This document shows, piece by piece, positions 10,565-19,695 of a stretch of DNA of 41,365 bases (the stretch's first letter is position 1; each line of letters starts with the position of its first letter). A program made the translations under genes and the position numbers. The DNA lies in contig JABHWT010000460.1 of the NCBI GenBank assembly GCA_018657645.1, positions 1 through 41,365 of the forward strand. The letters are read 5' to 3'. The stretch is from Halieaceae bacterium (GTDB lineage Bacteria > Pseudomonadota > Gammaproteobacteria > Pseudomonadales > Halieaceae). Below the pieces are notes generated by a model. That model made no database searches, was not told the DNA's origin, and worked only from the letters and a program-made list of their open reading frames with translations.

Positions 10565-11838
10565 GCGACATTGTCTCTGGTTAATATCTCCATAACATTT
10601 ACAACGGTATAAAAAGACCCAAAAACGACTAACCGGTCTCCCGCCGACATGACAGCCTGCGCCTGCCTGAAGGCCTGAGTGATATCGTCACTGACATTAA
10701 TCATTGGGCTTCCCTCTCCCTGTAGGAAATCTGCAATAGCCTCTGCAGGCGCGGCCCTTGGATTGTCCGGTTGATCGGCCAGAAACCAGGCGTCGAAGTA
10801 GCCTCCGCATGCACGAATCATAGCATGAATGTGTTTATCTGCCATTGCCGAAAACAGTGCGATTGTTTTGCCTCTACAGGGATTTAACCTAGTATATTCA
10901 AGTAATTTGTCAACTGCTGCCGGGTTGTGTGCAACGTCCAGTAAGTAGTCCCTCCCATTCAGTTTTCGAAGCTCTCGTCGCCCTGGCAATTGGATACCAG
11001 TCAGTGCTGCCTTTACCTGTTGGTCAGTAAATTTTTCCCCTGCCAACAGCAGTGCTTGCAGGGCAGCGACGACATTAGTGACGATCAGAGCGCCCCAGGG
11101 CAGTGCAAAAATATGCCTCTGCGTACCATCGGGGTGGCTCAGGCTCGCCCTCCAGGAATCGGCCGTTTCGTGCACGTGAAAATCCTGACCTATATAGTAT
11201 CCGAGAGCATCCGTTTCTGTTGCACAATCCAGCAGAGAGCCCGGCGGATTCAAGTCAGCAACAATCGCAGGACTTCCCGCTCGAAAAATTCCTGCTTTCT
11301 CTCGGGCTATGACTTCACGTGTAGTCCCCAACCACGCCTCATGGTCCAGATCAATACTGGTTATTACTGCCACTGACGCATCAACTATGTTGACCGCGTC
11401 GAGGCGGCCACCCAGCCCTACTTCGAGAATAACAACATCGACGCCCAGGTTTCGAAAAACAACCAGTGCAGCCAGGGTTGCAAACTCAAAAAAAGTCAAC
11501 GATACAGATCCTCTGGCGACCTCTATTTGCTCAAATGCACGAATAATTTCGGCGTCTTCAACCTCAACGCCGCCAATTCGAATTCGCTCGTTAAAACGCT
11601 GCAAATGTGGTGAGGTACAGGCACCGGTAACACGTCCGGTCTCGCTCAAAACAGCCTCTAATACTGCTACCGTGGAACCCTTGCCATTGGTGCCAGCCAC
11701 TGTAATGACAGGCTGCTTTACGGGCAGCAATTGTAGTGTATTGGCCACCGCTCCAACCCGCTCCAACCCCAGTTCAATCTCCTGGGGATGCAGTGACTCC
11801 AGTCGCTGCAGCCATTGTGCTAACGACGCGTTATTCAT
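10561..11838 (-). CDS. folC: Bifunctional folylpolyglutamate synthase/dihydrofolate synthase
   Basis: FolC adds glutamate to dihydropteroate and then to reduced folates. The protein has 425 aa. The Mur-ligase-type ATP-binding loop GTNGKGS is at residues 49-55, and the TSPHL motif of the folate site follows. The C-terminal ligase domain includes the [18 protein letters not shown] segment typical of FolC. The start overlaps the 3' end of accD by 8 bp and the end overlaps dedD by 4 bp, so translation in this block is tightly coupled. No unusual features are seen. Confidence 0.96.
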   Translation of the reverse strand: MNNASLAQWLQRLESLHPQEIELGLERVGAVANTLQLLPVKQPVITVAGTNGKGSTVAVLEAVLSETGRVTGACTSPHLQRFNERIRIGGVEVEDAEIIRAFEQIEVARGSVSLTFFEFATLAALVVFRNLGVDVVILEVGLGGRLDAVNIVDASVAVITSIDLDHEAWLGTTREVIAREKAGIFRAGSPAIVADLNPPGSLLDCATETDALGYYIGQDFHVHETADSWRASLSHPDGTQRHIFALPWGALIVTNVVAALQALLLAGEKFTDQQVKAALTGIQLPGRRELRKLNGRDYLLDVAHNPAAVDKLLEYTRLNPCRGKTIALFSAMADKHIHAMIRACGGYFDAWFLADQPDNPRAAPAEAIADFLQGEGSPMINVSDDITQAFRQAQAVMSAGDRLVVFGSFYTVVNVMEILTRDNVA

Positions 11839-13024
11839 CCAGCTTGGTCAGCTTCTCCGACTCCGGACCGCGATCTAAATCTGACGATAACTCCGTGGAC
11901 CCATCTGTATCGAATTCCGACTGAGGCTCTGACTCCAATTGTAGGTCTGAATCCGGCTTTGGGTCCGAATCCACCTGTAGGTCTGAATCCAACTGTAGGT
12001 CTGACTCCGGCTCAAAGTCTGAGTCCGATTGTAGGTCTGACTCCGACTCAAAGTCTGAGCCCCGTTGCGTGTTGGAATCCAGTGGCGATTCCGACTCCGC
12101 TGGCAAGTCCGGCTGCAACTCCGACTCTGGGTGTGCGATGGATGCGGCATCTTCGGGCACACTATCCAGCGGCGACCCCGTTAGCTTCGAAAGCAGTCTG
12201 GCAATGGTAGGACGCATATCATTGCGATGAACAATCATATCAATAGCGCCGTGTTCCAGTAAGAATTCACTGCGCTGAAAACCCTTGGGCAGTTTCTGAC
12301 GTATGGTTTGCTCAATAATATTGGGGCCGGCAAAACCTGCCCGCGCCTCTGGTTCGCCTATATTTATGTCGCCAAGAAGTGCCAGAGACGCTGATACACC
12401 ACCGTATATAGGGTCTGTCATCACCGATATATAGGGTAAACGCTGTTGCTTCATGCGCTCAATAACTGCACTTGTCTTGGCCATCTGCATCAGGGAAATG
12501 AGAGCTTCTTGCATGCGAGCACCTCCCGAGGCGGAAAAACATACCAGAGGTATTTGCTCATCCAGTGCCAGTTGGGCTGCACGAGTAAATTTTTCACCCA
12601 CAGCATAACCCATGGACCCGCCGTGGAACTTGAATTCGAACGCGGTGACAACCACATCGAGCCCATACAAACTACCGCGCATTGCTATCAATGCATCCTT
12701 TTCTCCCGTGGATTTCTGGGCCATCGACAATCGATCGCGGTAACGTTTTCTGTCCTTGAACTTGAGCCTGTCTATAGGTTCGATCTCTGTGAAAACTTCC
12801 TCTCTACCCTCTTCATCCAGGAACACATCCATTCGTCGCCTGGCGCTGATTCGCATATGATGGTTACATTTCGGGCATACGTCGGCATTGCGCTCGAGGT
12901 CTGGCCTGTACAATACCGCCTCACATCTGACGCACTTCTTCCATAGACCTTCAGGCACGCTGGCACGTCTCTCGCCCTGATCCTTGCGTACGCCGATCGG
13001 CAGAATCTTATCAATCCAACTCAT
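11831..13024 (-). CDS. accD: Acetyl-CoA carboxylase carboxyltransferase beta subunit with a long acidic C-terminal extension
   Basis: AccD pairs with AccA to transfer the carboxyl group from biotin to acetyl-CoA, giving malonyl-CoA for fatty acid synthesis. The start is ATG at 13024 (MSWIDKI) with GGGGGAT just upstream. The N-terminal zinc ribbon has C31, C34, C50 and C53. The carboxyltransferase core runs to about residue 290, including [20 protein letters not shown]. The protein has 397 residues, about 90-105 more than most AccD proteins. The excess is a Ser/Asp/Glu-rich tail. Residues 323-370 are eight six-residue units of the type S-D-L-Q-x-D/E, encoded by 18-bp repeats. The tail is in frame and runs into the folC overlap, so it is probably translated. 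Its function is unknown. Confidence 0.95.
   Translation of the reverse strand: MSWIDKILPIGVRKDQGERRASVPEGLWKKCVRCEAVLYRPDLERNADVCPKCNHHMRISARRRMDVFLDEEGREEVFTEIEPIDRLKFKDRKRYRDRLSMAQKSTGEKDALIAMRGSLYGLDVVVTAFEFKFHGGSMGYAVGEKFTRAAQLALDEQIPLVCFSASGGARMQEALISLMQMAKTSAVIERMKQQRLPYISVMTDPIYGGVSASLALLGDINIGEPEARAGFAGPNIIEQTIRQKLPKGFQRSEFLLEHGAIDMIVHRNDMRPTIARLLSKLTGSPLDSVPEDAASIAHPESELQPDLPAESESPLDSNTQRGSDFESESDLQSDSDFEPESDLQLDSDLQVDSDPKPDSDLQLESEPQSEFDTDGSTELSSDLDRGPESEKLTKLDE
11915..12058 (-). repeat. Eight tandem 18-bp coding repeats in the accD tail
   Basis: Eight consecutive in-frame 18-bp units encode [42 protein letters not shown] and S-E-P-Q-S-E. The DNA shows recurring TGTAGGTCTGA (plus-strand reading), so the array grew by unit duplication. 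Because the unit length is a multiple of three, copy number can change without frameshift. Confidence 0.9.
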
Positions 13025-13048
13025 GGTATCCCCCACTCCCGAGCGGGT

Positions 13049-13054
13049 ATTATA
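13049..13054 (-). promoter_or_regulatory. Possible -10 element for accD
   Basis: The minus strand reads TATAAT here, about 25 bp upstream of the accD ATG, in the 57-bp trpA-accD gap. No good -35 hexamer is seen 16-18 bp upstream. Weak call. Confidence 0.25.
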
Positions 13055-13081
13055 AACCTGCAACTGTGCTTAGTGTAGTAT

Positions 13082-13903
13082 CTATGAAATAGGCTTATCA
13101 ATGCCCTGGCGAATATCCGCCACCAGTTTTCCCGCAGCCTCTAATGCCGTATCGAGGTCGCCGCCCTTGGCCCATGCATCAGCCACATTTTGAACCAGGG
13201 CACTCCCGACAACCACTCCACTGGCAGTTCTTGCCACCGCAGCCGCTGTCGTTGCGTCCTTGATGCCAAAGCCTACGGCTATGGGCAATTCTGTATGGGC
13301 ACGAATCTGTTCAACGCGGCCACCAAGGTCATTCGTATTCAGGTTTCCGGCACCGGTTACTCCCTTGAGAGATATACAATAGATAAAACCGCTGGCAGAT
13401 GCTGTAATCAGGGGAATCCGTTGTGCAGGCGTGGTTGGTGCAATTAAAAATATATTGTCTATGCCCACGCGTTGTAGCTCTGTGTTTAAACCGGCAGCTT
13501 CCTCCGGAGGAAGATCCACCGTTATGAGTGCATCGACACCCGCCCCTGCAGCCTTATCAGCAAAAACAGTGTACCCCATATGCTCCAGCGGATTGGCGTA
13601 GCCCATTAGGAGCACGGGGGTCTGCTGGTCTTTGTCTCGGAATTCCCCTACCATTTCGAGCACCTGGTGTAAGCTGACTCCATTGGCCAGAGCGCGCTCG
13701 TGCGCAAGCTGGATGACCGGTCCCTCTGCCATAGGGTCGGAAAACGGAACGCCCAGCTCGATAATATCTGCTCCCTCCTCAACCAGTCGATGCATTAGCA
13801 CTACGCTGGACTCCGGGCTCGGGTCACCGGCAACGAGGTAGGGTATCAGGGCAGTTCGCCCGCTCCGGGCCAGCTGGTTGAAACACCCCGCTATACGACT
13901 CAC
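13082..13903 (-). CDS. trpA: Tryptophan synthase alpha subunit
   Basis: TrpA cleaves indole-3-glycerol phosphate to indole, which passes to TrpB. The protein has 273 aa, a single TIM-barrel domain. The catalytic Glu49 is present in IELGVPFSDP. The second catalytic position, Asp60 in E. coli, is Glu here (PMAEGP, residue 60, codon GAG at 13724-13726). KGVTGAG and the phosphate-binding GFGI and VVGSALV segments are intact. The gene follows trpB but is separated from it by 219 bp that hold a small mobile-element-like insertion, whereas trpB and trpA normally abut or overlap. accD begins 57 bp after trpA. Confidence 0.95.
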   Translation of the reverse strand: MSRIAGCFNQLARSGRTALIPYLVAGDPSPESSVVLMHRLVEEGADIIELGVPFSDPMAEGPVIQLAHERALANGVSLHQVLEMVGEFRDKDQQTPVLLMGYANPLEHMGYTVFADKAAGAGVDALITVDLPPEEAAGLNTELQRVGIDNIFLIAPTTPAQRIPLITASASGFIYCISLKGVTGAGNLNTNDLGGRVEQIRAHTELPIAVGFGIKDATTAAAVARTASGVVVGSALVQNVADAWAKGGDLDTALEAAGKLVADIRQGIDKPIS

Positions 13904-13981
13904 AACATATTCTCCTTACCCTGGTGTAGGGTCTTATATAAAGTGCGTATTCAGCAACTCGCGAAAAGGTCAGGTGCCTTA

Positions 13982-14123
13982 GCGGCGTGTTGAAAAAGTC
14001 TCTGACGAGAGCAGTACGAGGCGTTTTCAGGGGAAAAAGCGGTGTCTATATGCCAATAAATGAGCGTTTTGAGCCTGGAAACAACGAAGTAATGTGCCGG
14101 TAGAGAGTTTTTCAACACGCTGC
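13982..14123. mobile_element. 142-bp MITE-like element with 22-bp terminal inverted repeats and TA flanks
   Basis: The left end GCGGCGTGTTGAAAAAGTCT.. (13982-14003) and the reverse complement of the right end (14102-14123) match at 20 of 22 positions. A nested inverted repeat lies inside: 14023-14031 against 14074-14082, 8 of 9. Both ends are bordered by TA (13980-13981 and 14124-14125), a target duplication typical of IS630/Tc1-mariner elements. It encodes no transposase. Removing the element plus one TA restores AAG GTC TAA in trpB, so the insertion went into the trpB stop codon and turned TAA into TAG without altering the protein. The family is inferred from structure only. Confidence 0.8.
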
Positions 14124-15343
14124 TAGACCTTAATTCCCTGGAGGTTGGCAACAGTATGTATATCCTTGTCACCACGCCCCGACAGATTGACGACCACCAC
14201 TTGCTCTGTCGTCATCTCACTGGCAACTTTCTCCGCATAGGCAATGGCATGACTGCTCTCAAGTGCGGGCATAATTCCCTCGACCCTGGTCAGCATGTGG
14301 AATGCCCGCAGGGCTTCCTCGTCACTAGCCACTACATATTTTGCCCGGCCAGAGTCCTTCAACCAGGCGTGCTCGGGGCCAACGCCAGGGTAGTCCAGGC
14401 CAGCTGAAATAGAATGGGTGGGCATAACCTGGCCATTTTCATCCTGCATCAGGTAGGTTCGATTACCGTGTAAAATACCGGGGCTTCCAGCAGTTAAAGG
14501 GGCTGCGTGCTCGCCACTGTCAACACCGTGCCCGCCAGCCTCTACACCATATATTGCAACACTCGCGTCATCCAGAAAGGGATGGAATAAGCCTATGGCA
14601 TTAGATCCACCCCCAACACAAGCTACCAGCGCATTCGGCAAATTCCCGGTCTGGGCCAGGGATTGTGCTCTTGCCTCCCGACCGATTACACACTGAAAAT
14701 CACGAACCAGCATCGGGTAGGGATGAGGTCCGGCGCAAGTACCGATTATATAAAAGGTAGTGTCTATATTTGTCACCCAGTCGCGCATAGCCTCGTTCAT
14801 TGCATCCTTGAGTGTACGGGACCCGGATGACACGGGAATCACTTCGGCTCCCAGCAACTTCATACGGTAAACATTGAGCGTCTGACGCGCGATATCATCC
14901 ACACCCATAAAGACATGGCATTCCAGCCCCAAACGCGCCGCAATGGTTGCCGTTGCCACACCATGTTGTCCCGCGCCGGTTTCTGCAATGATTCGAGATT
15001 TACCCATGTATCTCGCCAGCAAGGCCTGTCCTACGGTGTTGTTTACTTTGTGTGCACCCGTGTGATTAAGGTCTTCTCTTTTTAGAAAAATACGCGCACC
15101 GCCGACTTTCTCCGACCAGCGTTTTGCCTCATACAAGGGGGAGGGACGGCCGACATAATTTGCCAGGTCCTCATCCAACTCGCGCTGAAACTCCCGATCA
15201 CTTGACAATTTCCGGTAGAGCACCTCCAGTTCGGCCAAAGCGGACATCAGTGTTTCACCAACGAACTTGCCACCGTATATGCCAAAATGCCCTTCGGCAT
15301 CGGGAACCCGCCCTTGTGGGTTCAGTGTTACCTCATTGTTCAT
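14123..15343 (-). CDS. trpB: Tryptophan synthase beta subunit
   Basis: TrpB joins indole and serine to make tryptophan using PLP. The protein has 406 aa from the ATG at 15343, which has GGAAGGG just upstream; an ATG 12 bp earlier is also in frame. The PLP lysine is K99 in HTGAHKVNN, and the glycine-rich phosphate-binding loop GGGSNAIG is present. The start overlaps the end of trpF by 11 bp, so trpF-trpB translation is coupled. The stop codon TAG is formed by the flank of the MITE-like element (see that entry); the last coding residues are unaffected. Confidence 0.97.
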   Translation of the reverse strand: MNNEVTLNPQGRVPDAEGHFGIYGGKFVGETLMSALAELEVLYRKLSSDREFQRELDEDLANYVGRPSPLYEAKRWSEKVGGARIFLKREDLNHTGAHKVNNTVGQALLARYMGKSRIIAETGAGQHGVATATIAARLGLECHVFMGVDDIARQTLNVYRMKLLGAEVIPVSSGSRTLKDAMNEAMRDWVTNIDTTFYIIGTCAGPHPYPMLVRDFQCVIGREARAQSLAQTGNLPNALVACVGGGSNAIGLFHPFLDDASVAIYGVEAGGHGVDSGEHAAPLTAGSPGILHGNRTYLMQDENGQVMPTHSISAGLDYPGVGPEHAWLKDSGRAKYVVASDEEALRAFHMLTRVEGIMPALESSHAIAYAEKVASEMTTEQVVVVNLSGRGDKDIHTVANLQGIKV

Positions 15344-15992
15344 CAGCCCTTCCATCCACCTGTTGATCAGCGCGACTTACGGCCGCGATAAACCGTCTTA
15401 CTTTCTCGGCATCTTTAATTCCTGGCGCAGATTCTACACCACCGCTTACATCAACTGCCGATGGCCGAAGCAATTTAATGGCTGCCCCCACATTCTTATC
15501 ATCCAGCCCACCCGCCACAATCAACGGCAGTGATAGCGCGCTGTCGGGAAGGGCCAGATTCCAGTCAAAAGATCTCCCTGTACCGCCGGGCACACCCTCT
15601 TGCCACGCATCCAACAATGCTCCGCGCGCTGCCGCGTGATCACGGCAGGCAGCATGAATATCGAGCTCTGAATTAACCCTCAAAGCTTTGACATAGGGCC
15701 GCTCGAACTGACCGCAGAATTGCGCTGACTCAGAACCGTGAAATTGCAAGACATTAACCGGAACAAGATTCAGCACATGCTCAATACCGGCGACAGCTTC
15801 GTCGACAAACAAGGCAACAACGGAAACAAATGCTGGAATTTCCCTAACTATCTCCACAGCCTGCTCAGCGCTAACGGCCCGTGGGCTTGGTTCGTAAAAA
15901 ACTAATCCGATCGCATCCGCGCCACTTGCCACGATCATCCGCGCATCTTCCGGCCGGGTTATTCCGCAAATCTTTATGCGCGTCCTGGTCAC
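15333..15992 (-). CDS. trpF: Phosphoribosylanthranilate isomerase
   Basis: TrpF isomerises phosphoribosylanthranilate in tryptophan synthesis. The GTG at 15992 gives [16 protein letters not shown], matching the usual N terminus, with CAGGA about 10 nt upstream; an ATG at 16016 would add 8 unusual residues. From the GTG it has 219 aa. The general-base cysteine is C9 in KICGITR. The barrel motifs [20 protein letters not shown], the Asp-bearing LLLDA-type strand and the phosphate-binding GGLDDKNV and DVSGGVE segments are all visible. It overlaps trpB and follows truA by 57 bp. Confidence 0.94.
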   Translation of the reverse strand: MTRTRIKICGITRPEDARMIVASGADAIGLVFYEPSPRAVSAEQAVEIVREIPAFVSVVALFVDEAVAGIEHVLNLVPVNVLQFHGSESAQFCGQFERPYVKALRVNSELDIHAACRDHAAARGALLDAWQEGVPGGTGRSFDWNLALPDSALSLPLIVAGGLDDKNVGAAIKLLRPSAVDVSGGVESAPGIKDAEKVRRFIAAVSRADQQVDGRADEQ

Positions 15993-16049
15993 TAATGTAG
16001 TGTCCTGTATAAACATCAAGATAATATCAGATCACACTGCTCGCTGTCT

Positions 16050-16832
16050 TCAGACAACCACAATTGGAGGCCCAGAGGAGCCCTTGGGCAACTCGTAGTC
16101 AGGTGAGTAGTCGACTTCCATCAGATACAATCCGTGGGGCGAGGCGGTATCTGCTGCTGCAGTTCGATCCCGACTCTCGAGCAATTGTGAAATCCATTCG
16201 ACTCCTCTGGTACCTGCGCCAACAGCCATTAGTGAGCCAACTATATTGCGCACCATGTGATGTAAAAAAGCATTTGCCTGAATATCGACAATAATCAATG
16301 CGCCGCTTCGGCTCACCCTGAGAAAGTGAACGTTGCGCATCGCAGAGGCAGACTGACAACTTGCCGCTCGGAATGCACTGAAGTCTCTCTCTCCTAGCAA
16401 GTTCTGCGCGGCACTGTGCATCGCCTGAGCATCGAGAGGTCTGCGTTGCCAGGTAATTTGGCGGCTCTGCAAAGCCGGTCTAACAGGTGTGTTGGCAATA
16501 ACATATCGATAGCGCCGCGATCGGGCTGAAAACCTGGCGTCAAACTCCGAATTTACTGGTACCGCCCACTGCACACGTATATCCACGGGCAAGTTGGCAT
16601 TGGTCCCTAACACCCAGGATTTGCAACTGCGGACAACGGGGGCATCGAAATGCACTATTTGTCCTACGGCGTGCACGCCGGTATCTGTTCGCCCCGCACA
16701 ATGTACTCTGAGAGGCTCACCGGCAACCGCCGCTAACGCGCGCTCAAGTTCCTGCTGAACAGTTGCCACTTTGCGCTGTTGTGCCTGCCACCCATGATAA
16801 TCGCTGCCGTCGTATTCAATGCAGCAAGCCAT
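16050..16832 (-). CDS. truA: tRNA pseudouridine(38-40) synthase
   Basis: TruA makes pseudouridine at positions 38-40 of the tRNA anticodon arm. The ATG at 16832 gives MACCIEYDGSDYHGWQAQ, the standard start of the family, with CTGGAA upstream. The frame is open further upstream, but that stretch overlaps fimV coding sequence and shows no family similarity. The protein has 260 aa. The catalytic aspartate is D50 in AGRTDTGVHAVGQ. The C-terminal half has the AFLHHMVRNIVGSLM core. It lies 64 bp after fimV and 57 bp before trpF, as in Pseudomonas. Confidence 0.95.
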   Translation of the reverse strand: MACCIEYDGSDYHGWQAQQRKVATVQQELERALAAVAGEPLRVHCAGRTDTGVHAVGQIVHFDAPVVRSCKSWVLGTNANLPVDIRVQWAVPVNSEFDARFSARSRRYRYVIANTPVRPALQSRQITWQRRPLDAQAMHSAAQNLLGERDFSAFRAASCQSASAMRNVHFLRVSRSGALIIVDIQANAFLHHMVRNIVGSLMAVGAGTRGVEWISQLLESRDRTAAADTASPHGLYLMEVDYSPDYELPKGSSGPPIVVV

Positions 16833-16896
16833 GCGGGTTCCAGCTGAAACTAGTTCTGCAGAGAAGGGCCTGGGGTGGCTGGTGGGAAATGGCGAA

Positions 16897-19695
16897 TCAA
16901 TCAATTTTCTCCCGCAGTGCCTGGGCTTCTTCTTTTTGCATGTCGCTGCCGTTTGCCAGCACCTCATCCAGAAGCTGTTTAGCGCCTTTGTCGTCATCCA
17001 TGTCGATGTATGCTCTTGCCAAGTCAAGCTTGGTTGATAATTCATCTCCCTCGTCAGAAAATACCAGGCCCTCCTTCAGTTCAGCATTGCCAATTCCGGC
17101 GGTCAGATCCAGATCATCCAACGAGGCGGCATCAACTGCCGGCTCTATTTCAAGTCCCTCAAAGTCTGTCTCAAACTCTCCGTTGTCCGTCAAATCTGGG
17201 GGTTCCAGGTCACCTGATTCTGTCAGATCTGAAGCTGCGGACCCGGCTACCTGATCCTGCGCCGTGATCTCCTCCAGGTCCTGCAGATCTGGCTCTGAAA
17301 CACTTTCCAGTTCGGGTAATTCGGATTCAAGCATATTCTCCAGTTCGGCCAATTCCGACTCGGGAACATCCTCCAGACCGGACAGCTCAGACTCTAGAAT
17401 ATCCTCCAGCCCGGGCTCGGACACATCATCCAGCTGGGGCACTTCCGACTCAAGTATATCTTCCAGCTCGGGCAGTCCCGAGTCAGCAACATCCTCTATT
17501 TCAGTCAGCTCTGACTCAAGAATATCCTCCAGTTCGGGAAGCTCCGACTCAGAAATATCCTCTATTTCAGCCAGCTCTGACTCAAGAATATCCTCCAGCT
17601 CGGGAAGCTCCGACTCAGAAACAGTCGACTCATTATCATCGAGCAAATGACCGACATCCAGCTCATCGCCGCCCTCAACTCCCGCTTGCTCTTTCTCGTT
17701 GCCCGCATCTACCGCGGCAACCGATGAGGCAGGCAAGTCCTCCAGCCAATCAGTACCTGCCATAGCCTCTTGAGCGCGAGCCAGGCTATTGGCGTCATCA
17801 ATTATTTGCAGGTCTGCGTATTGTTGCTGCGCCTCTTCCTGGTCACCCATTTCCACACTGAGTTCGATCAGCTTTTCGCGATAATCGGGGTTGTTTGGTT
17901 CGCCGGCAATGGCTGTCTTTAGCAAATCAACCGCCTGTGGATAGCGTCCGTAGGCAATGTAAATGTCGGCCTCGGCCAACGCATCAACCACATCCATGTC
18001 TGCTGCGTATTCGTCGTTCTTGTGCTCGCCATAGCCTCTATTGTCTTTTTCTTCTTCCGGCTCCTCTGGCTCATCGGCCGGTTCCCACATCTCCAGTTCC
18101 GGTTCCGCTTCCGGTTCCGTTCCGCCAAAGTCGTCGATTTCAAAATTACTATCCGCCAGTTGCACACCGGCAAATATATCTTCGCTATCACCGGCCCCAG
18201 AGCTCGCCTGGTCCTTATTTCTGCGTCGAATCAGGAAATAAACCACTGCCAGAGACACTGCCAGAACCAGGCCAAGGAGGTACATCAAGCCACCCATTAG
18301 GCCGTCATCACTCTCACTCAAAGCTGGCGATTCGGCAGCCGCTACAGCCTCTTTTGAATGAGGTTCCTCGGTCTCTACTACAGGCTGCCCGGCTTGGTCG
18401 TCGGCTTCCTCAGTTGCTTGTTCAACCGGACCTCCCGACTCCCCGGTTTCTTCTCCGGTTTCCTCCTCGGGCTCCTCAACTACCTCGAGAGAGTCATCCA
18501 ACAACGCTACCCCAGAATCCACTTCAACGGCCTCTACCGCTTCGAATACCTCGTCGGATACATCCGATTCGCCCTCGCTGTTTGCTGCGGCCTGTGCCAG
18601 AGCATTCTGCAACGCAGCAATTTGATCATCCTTGAGGCTGACTATACGCTCCAGCGTATCGACCCTTTCCGCCATTGCCGCCAAACTCTGCTCTACCTCA
18701 GAAAGCTCGCGCTCAATCGACTCCAGACTTCCCCCGGCAGCAGAATTCGGGGCGGTGTCGCCGTCATCGAGCTCGTCCTCTGACTCGCCGGCCAGCTCGT
18801 CTTCATTTGGCTCAGCCGATATTCGCAGCGACGACCCTGTCGATGAGCGCTCCCCCGGCGAATGGTAATCCTGCCATGCGAGGTTTTGCTGCCGCACTTC
18901 AGCGAGCACGCTGGCCGTATCATCCGAGCCAATGTCCGCGGAACCAGGCAGGTAGATAATATAGCCAGCCTTCATTCGGTTAATGTTATTGCCGTAAAAT
19001 GCTCTTGGGTTCAGCCGCTGGATGTCAAGCATGGTCTGGTGTATCGAAGCTCCCTCCACCCTAGATTTACGCGCTATTTTCCACAATGTCTCATCTCTGC
19101 GGATCATGTAGCGAGTCCCTGCAACAGGGTCGGGCTCAGTGTCGGCACCGTATTCGTGCTCGGGTGCTTCCCGGCGTTTCGATTCTGGTGTAATGCTGTC
19201 CACCTCAGCAGAGGCATCGCTGGTTTGGTCCCTTGCACTCATCGCCGCCTCGGTTTCCCGGGTTTTTTCCCGCGCCGAGGCGATGGGTGCGGCCTGATCA
19301 TGAACCGGGAAGTCGATTAGCACCGTGTATTCACGTAGTAATTGCCCCGAGGGCCAGCGAACTTCGAGAATAAAATCCAGGTAGGGTTCGAGAACTGATT
19401 CTTCAGAGGTCAGGATGATCTTGCCGCGGCCATTTTCGTCAATGACAACTTCAAATTGAATTTTGGTGAGGAAATAAACGCGGTCGATGCCCATCCTTTG
19501 GAAGTCATCTGACGTTGCCAGTCGCACCTTGATCTGGTAACCACTCAACCCCCCCGTATTCAGGAGGTCCACCCGCGCTTTGAGCGGTTCGTTCAGGTAG
19601 GAGTCCAGGGTTAGCTCTCCTAAACCCAGTGCAGACACCGCCCCTGCATGTAAGCAGCAAAGTGTAAGTACAACAGCAGCAAACCTGAAAGACAT
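16897..19695 (-). CDS. fimV: FimV/HubP-family pole-organising protein with LysM domain
   Basis: FimV/HubP proteins organise the cell pole and support type IV pili, twitching and chemotaxis. The protein has 932 aa. A signal peptide covers about residues 1-24. The FimV N-terminal domain spans about 25-125, LysM about 195-250 (RRDETLWKIAR), a coiled coil about 323-370 (LESIERELSEVEQSL) and a membrane helix about 468-488 before RRRNKD. A cytoplasmic TPR-like segment lies at about 568-627, an acidic repeat array at 694-811, and the conserved FimV C-terminal motif at about 885-932 (LDLARAYIDMDDDKGAKQLL). The ATG has AAGG 8 nt upstream. The cytoplasmic part is highly acidic, usual for the family. 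The asd-fimV-truA context is canonical. Confidence 0.94.
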   Translation of the reverse strand: MSFRFAAVVLTLCCLHAGAVSALGLGELTLDSYLNEPLKARVDLLNTGGLSGYQIKVRLATSDDFQRMGIDRVYFLTKIQFEVVIDENGRGKIILTSEESVLEPYLDFILEVRWPSGQLLREYTVLIDFPVHDQAAPIASAREKTRETEAAMSARDQTSDASAEVDSITPESKRREAPEHEYGADTEPDPVAGTRYMIRRDETLWKIARKSRVEGASIHQTMLDIQRLNPRAFYGNNINRMKAGYIIYLPGSADIGSDDTASVLAEVRQQNLAWQDYHSPGERSSTGSSLRISAEPNEDELAGESEDELDDGDTAPNSAAGGSLESIERELSEVEQSLAAMAERVDTLERIVSLKDDQIAALQNALAQAAANSEGESDVSDEVFEAVEAVEVDSGVALLDDSLEVVEEPEEETGEETGESGGPVEQATEEADDQAGQPVVETEEPHSKEAVAAAESPALSESDDGLMGGLMYLLGLVLAVSLAVVYFLIRRRNKDQASSGAGDSEDIFAGVQLADSNFEIDDFGGTEPEAEPELEMWEPADEPEEPEEEKDNRGYGEHKNDEYAADMDVVDALAEADIYIAYGRYPQAVDLLKTAIAGEPNNPDYREKLIELSVEMGDQEEAQQQYADLQIIDDANSLARAQEAMAGTDWLEDLPASSVAAVDAGNEKEQAGVEGGDELDVGHLLDDNESTVSESELPELEDILESELAEIEDISESELPELEDILESELTEIEDVADSGLPELEDILESEVPQLDDVSEPGLEDILESELSGLEDVPESELAELENMLESELPELESVSEPDLQDLEEITAQDQVAGSAASDLTESGDLEPPDLTDNGEFETDFEGLEIEPAVDAASLDDLDLTAGIGNAELKEGLVFSDEGDELSTKLDLARAYIDMDDDKGAKQLLDEVLANGSDMQKEEAQALREKID
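17263..17616 (-). repeat. Acidic 11-residue (33-bp) repeat array within fimV
   Basis: Eleven units in a row follow the pattern ESELPELEDIL; one unit is shortened to 8 residues. Neighbouring units alternate between endings in L and in S/A/P, giving a 66-bp higher-order period, and some 66-bp copies are nearly identical in DNA. It resembles leucine-spaced acidic repeats of HubP proteins. Copy number is likely variable. Confidence 0.88.

Noticed and set aside
11875-12210. Separate overlapping genes in the accD tail, on either strand
   Set aside because: The long alternative frames come from the 18-bp repeat; only the AccD frame continues from a known protein.
13951-14175. Coding ORF across the trpB-trpA gap
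   Set aside because: The reading frame runs through both inverted repeats of the MITE-like element and has no start signal or family look.
16833-17045. N-terminal extension of truA
   Set aside because: It overlaps the end of fimV in another frame, and the encoded residues have no TruA similarity; the ATG at 16832 gives the standard N terminus.
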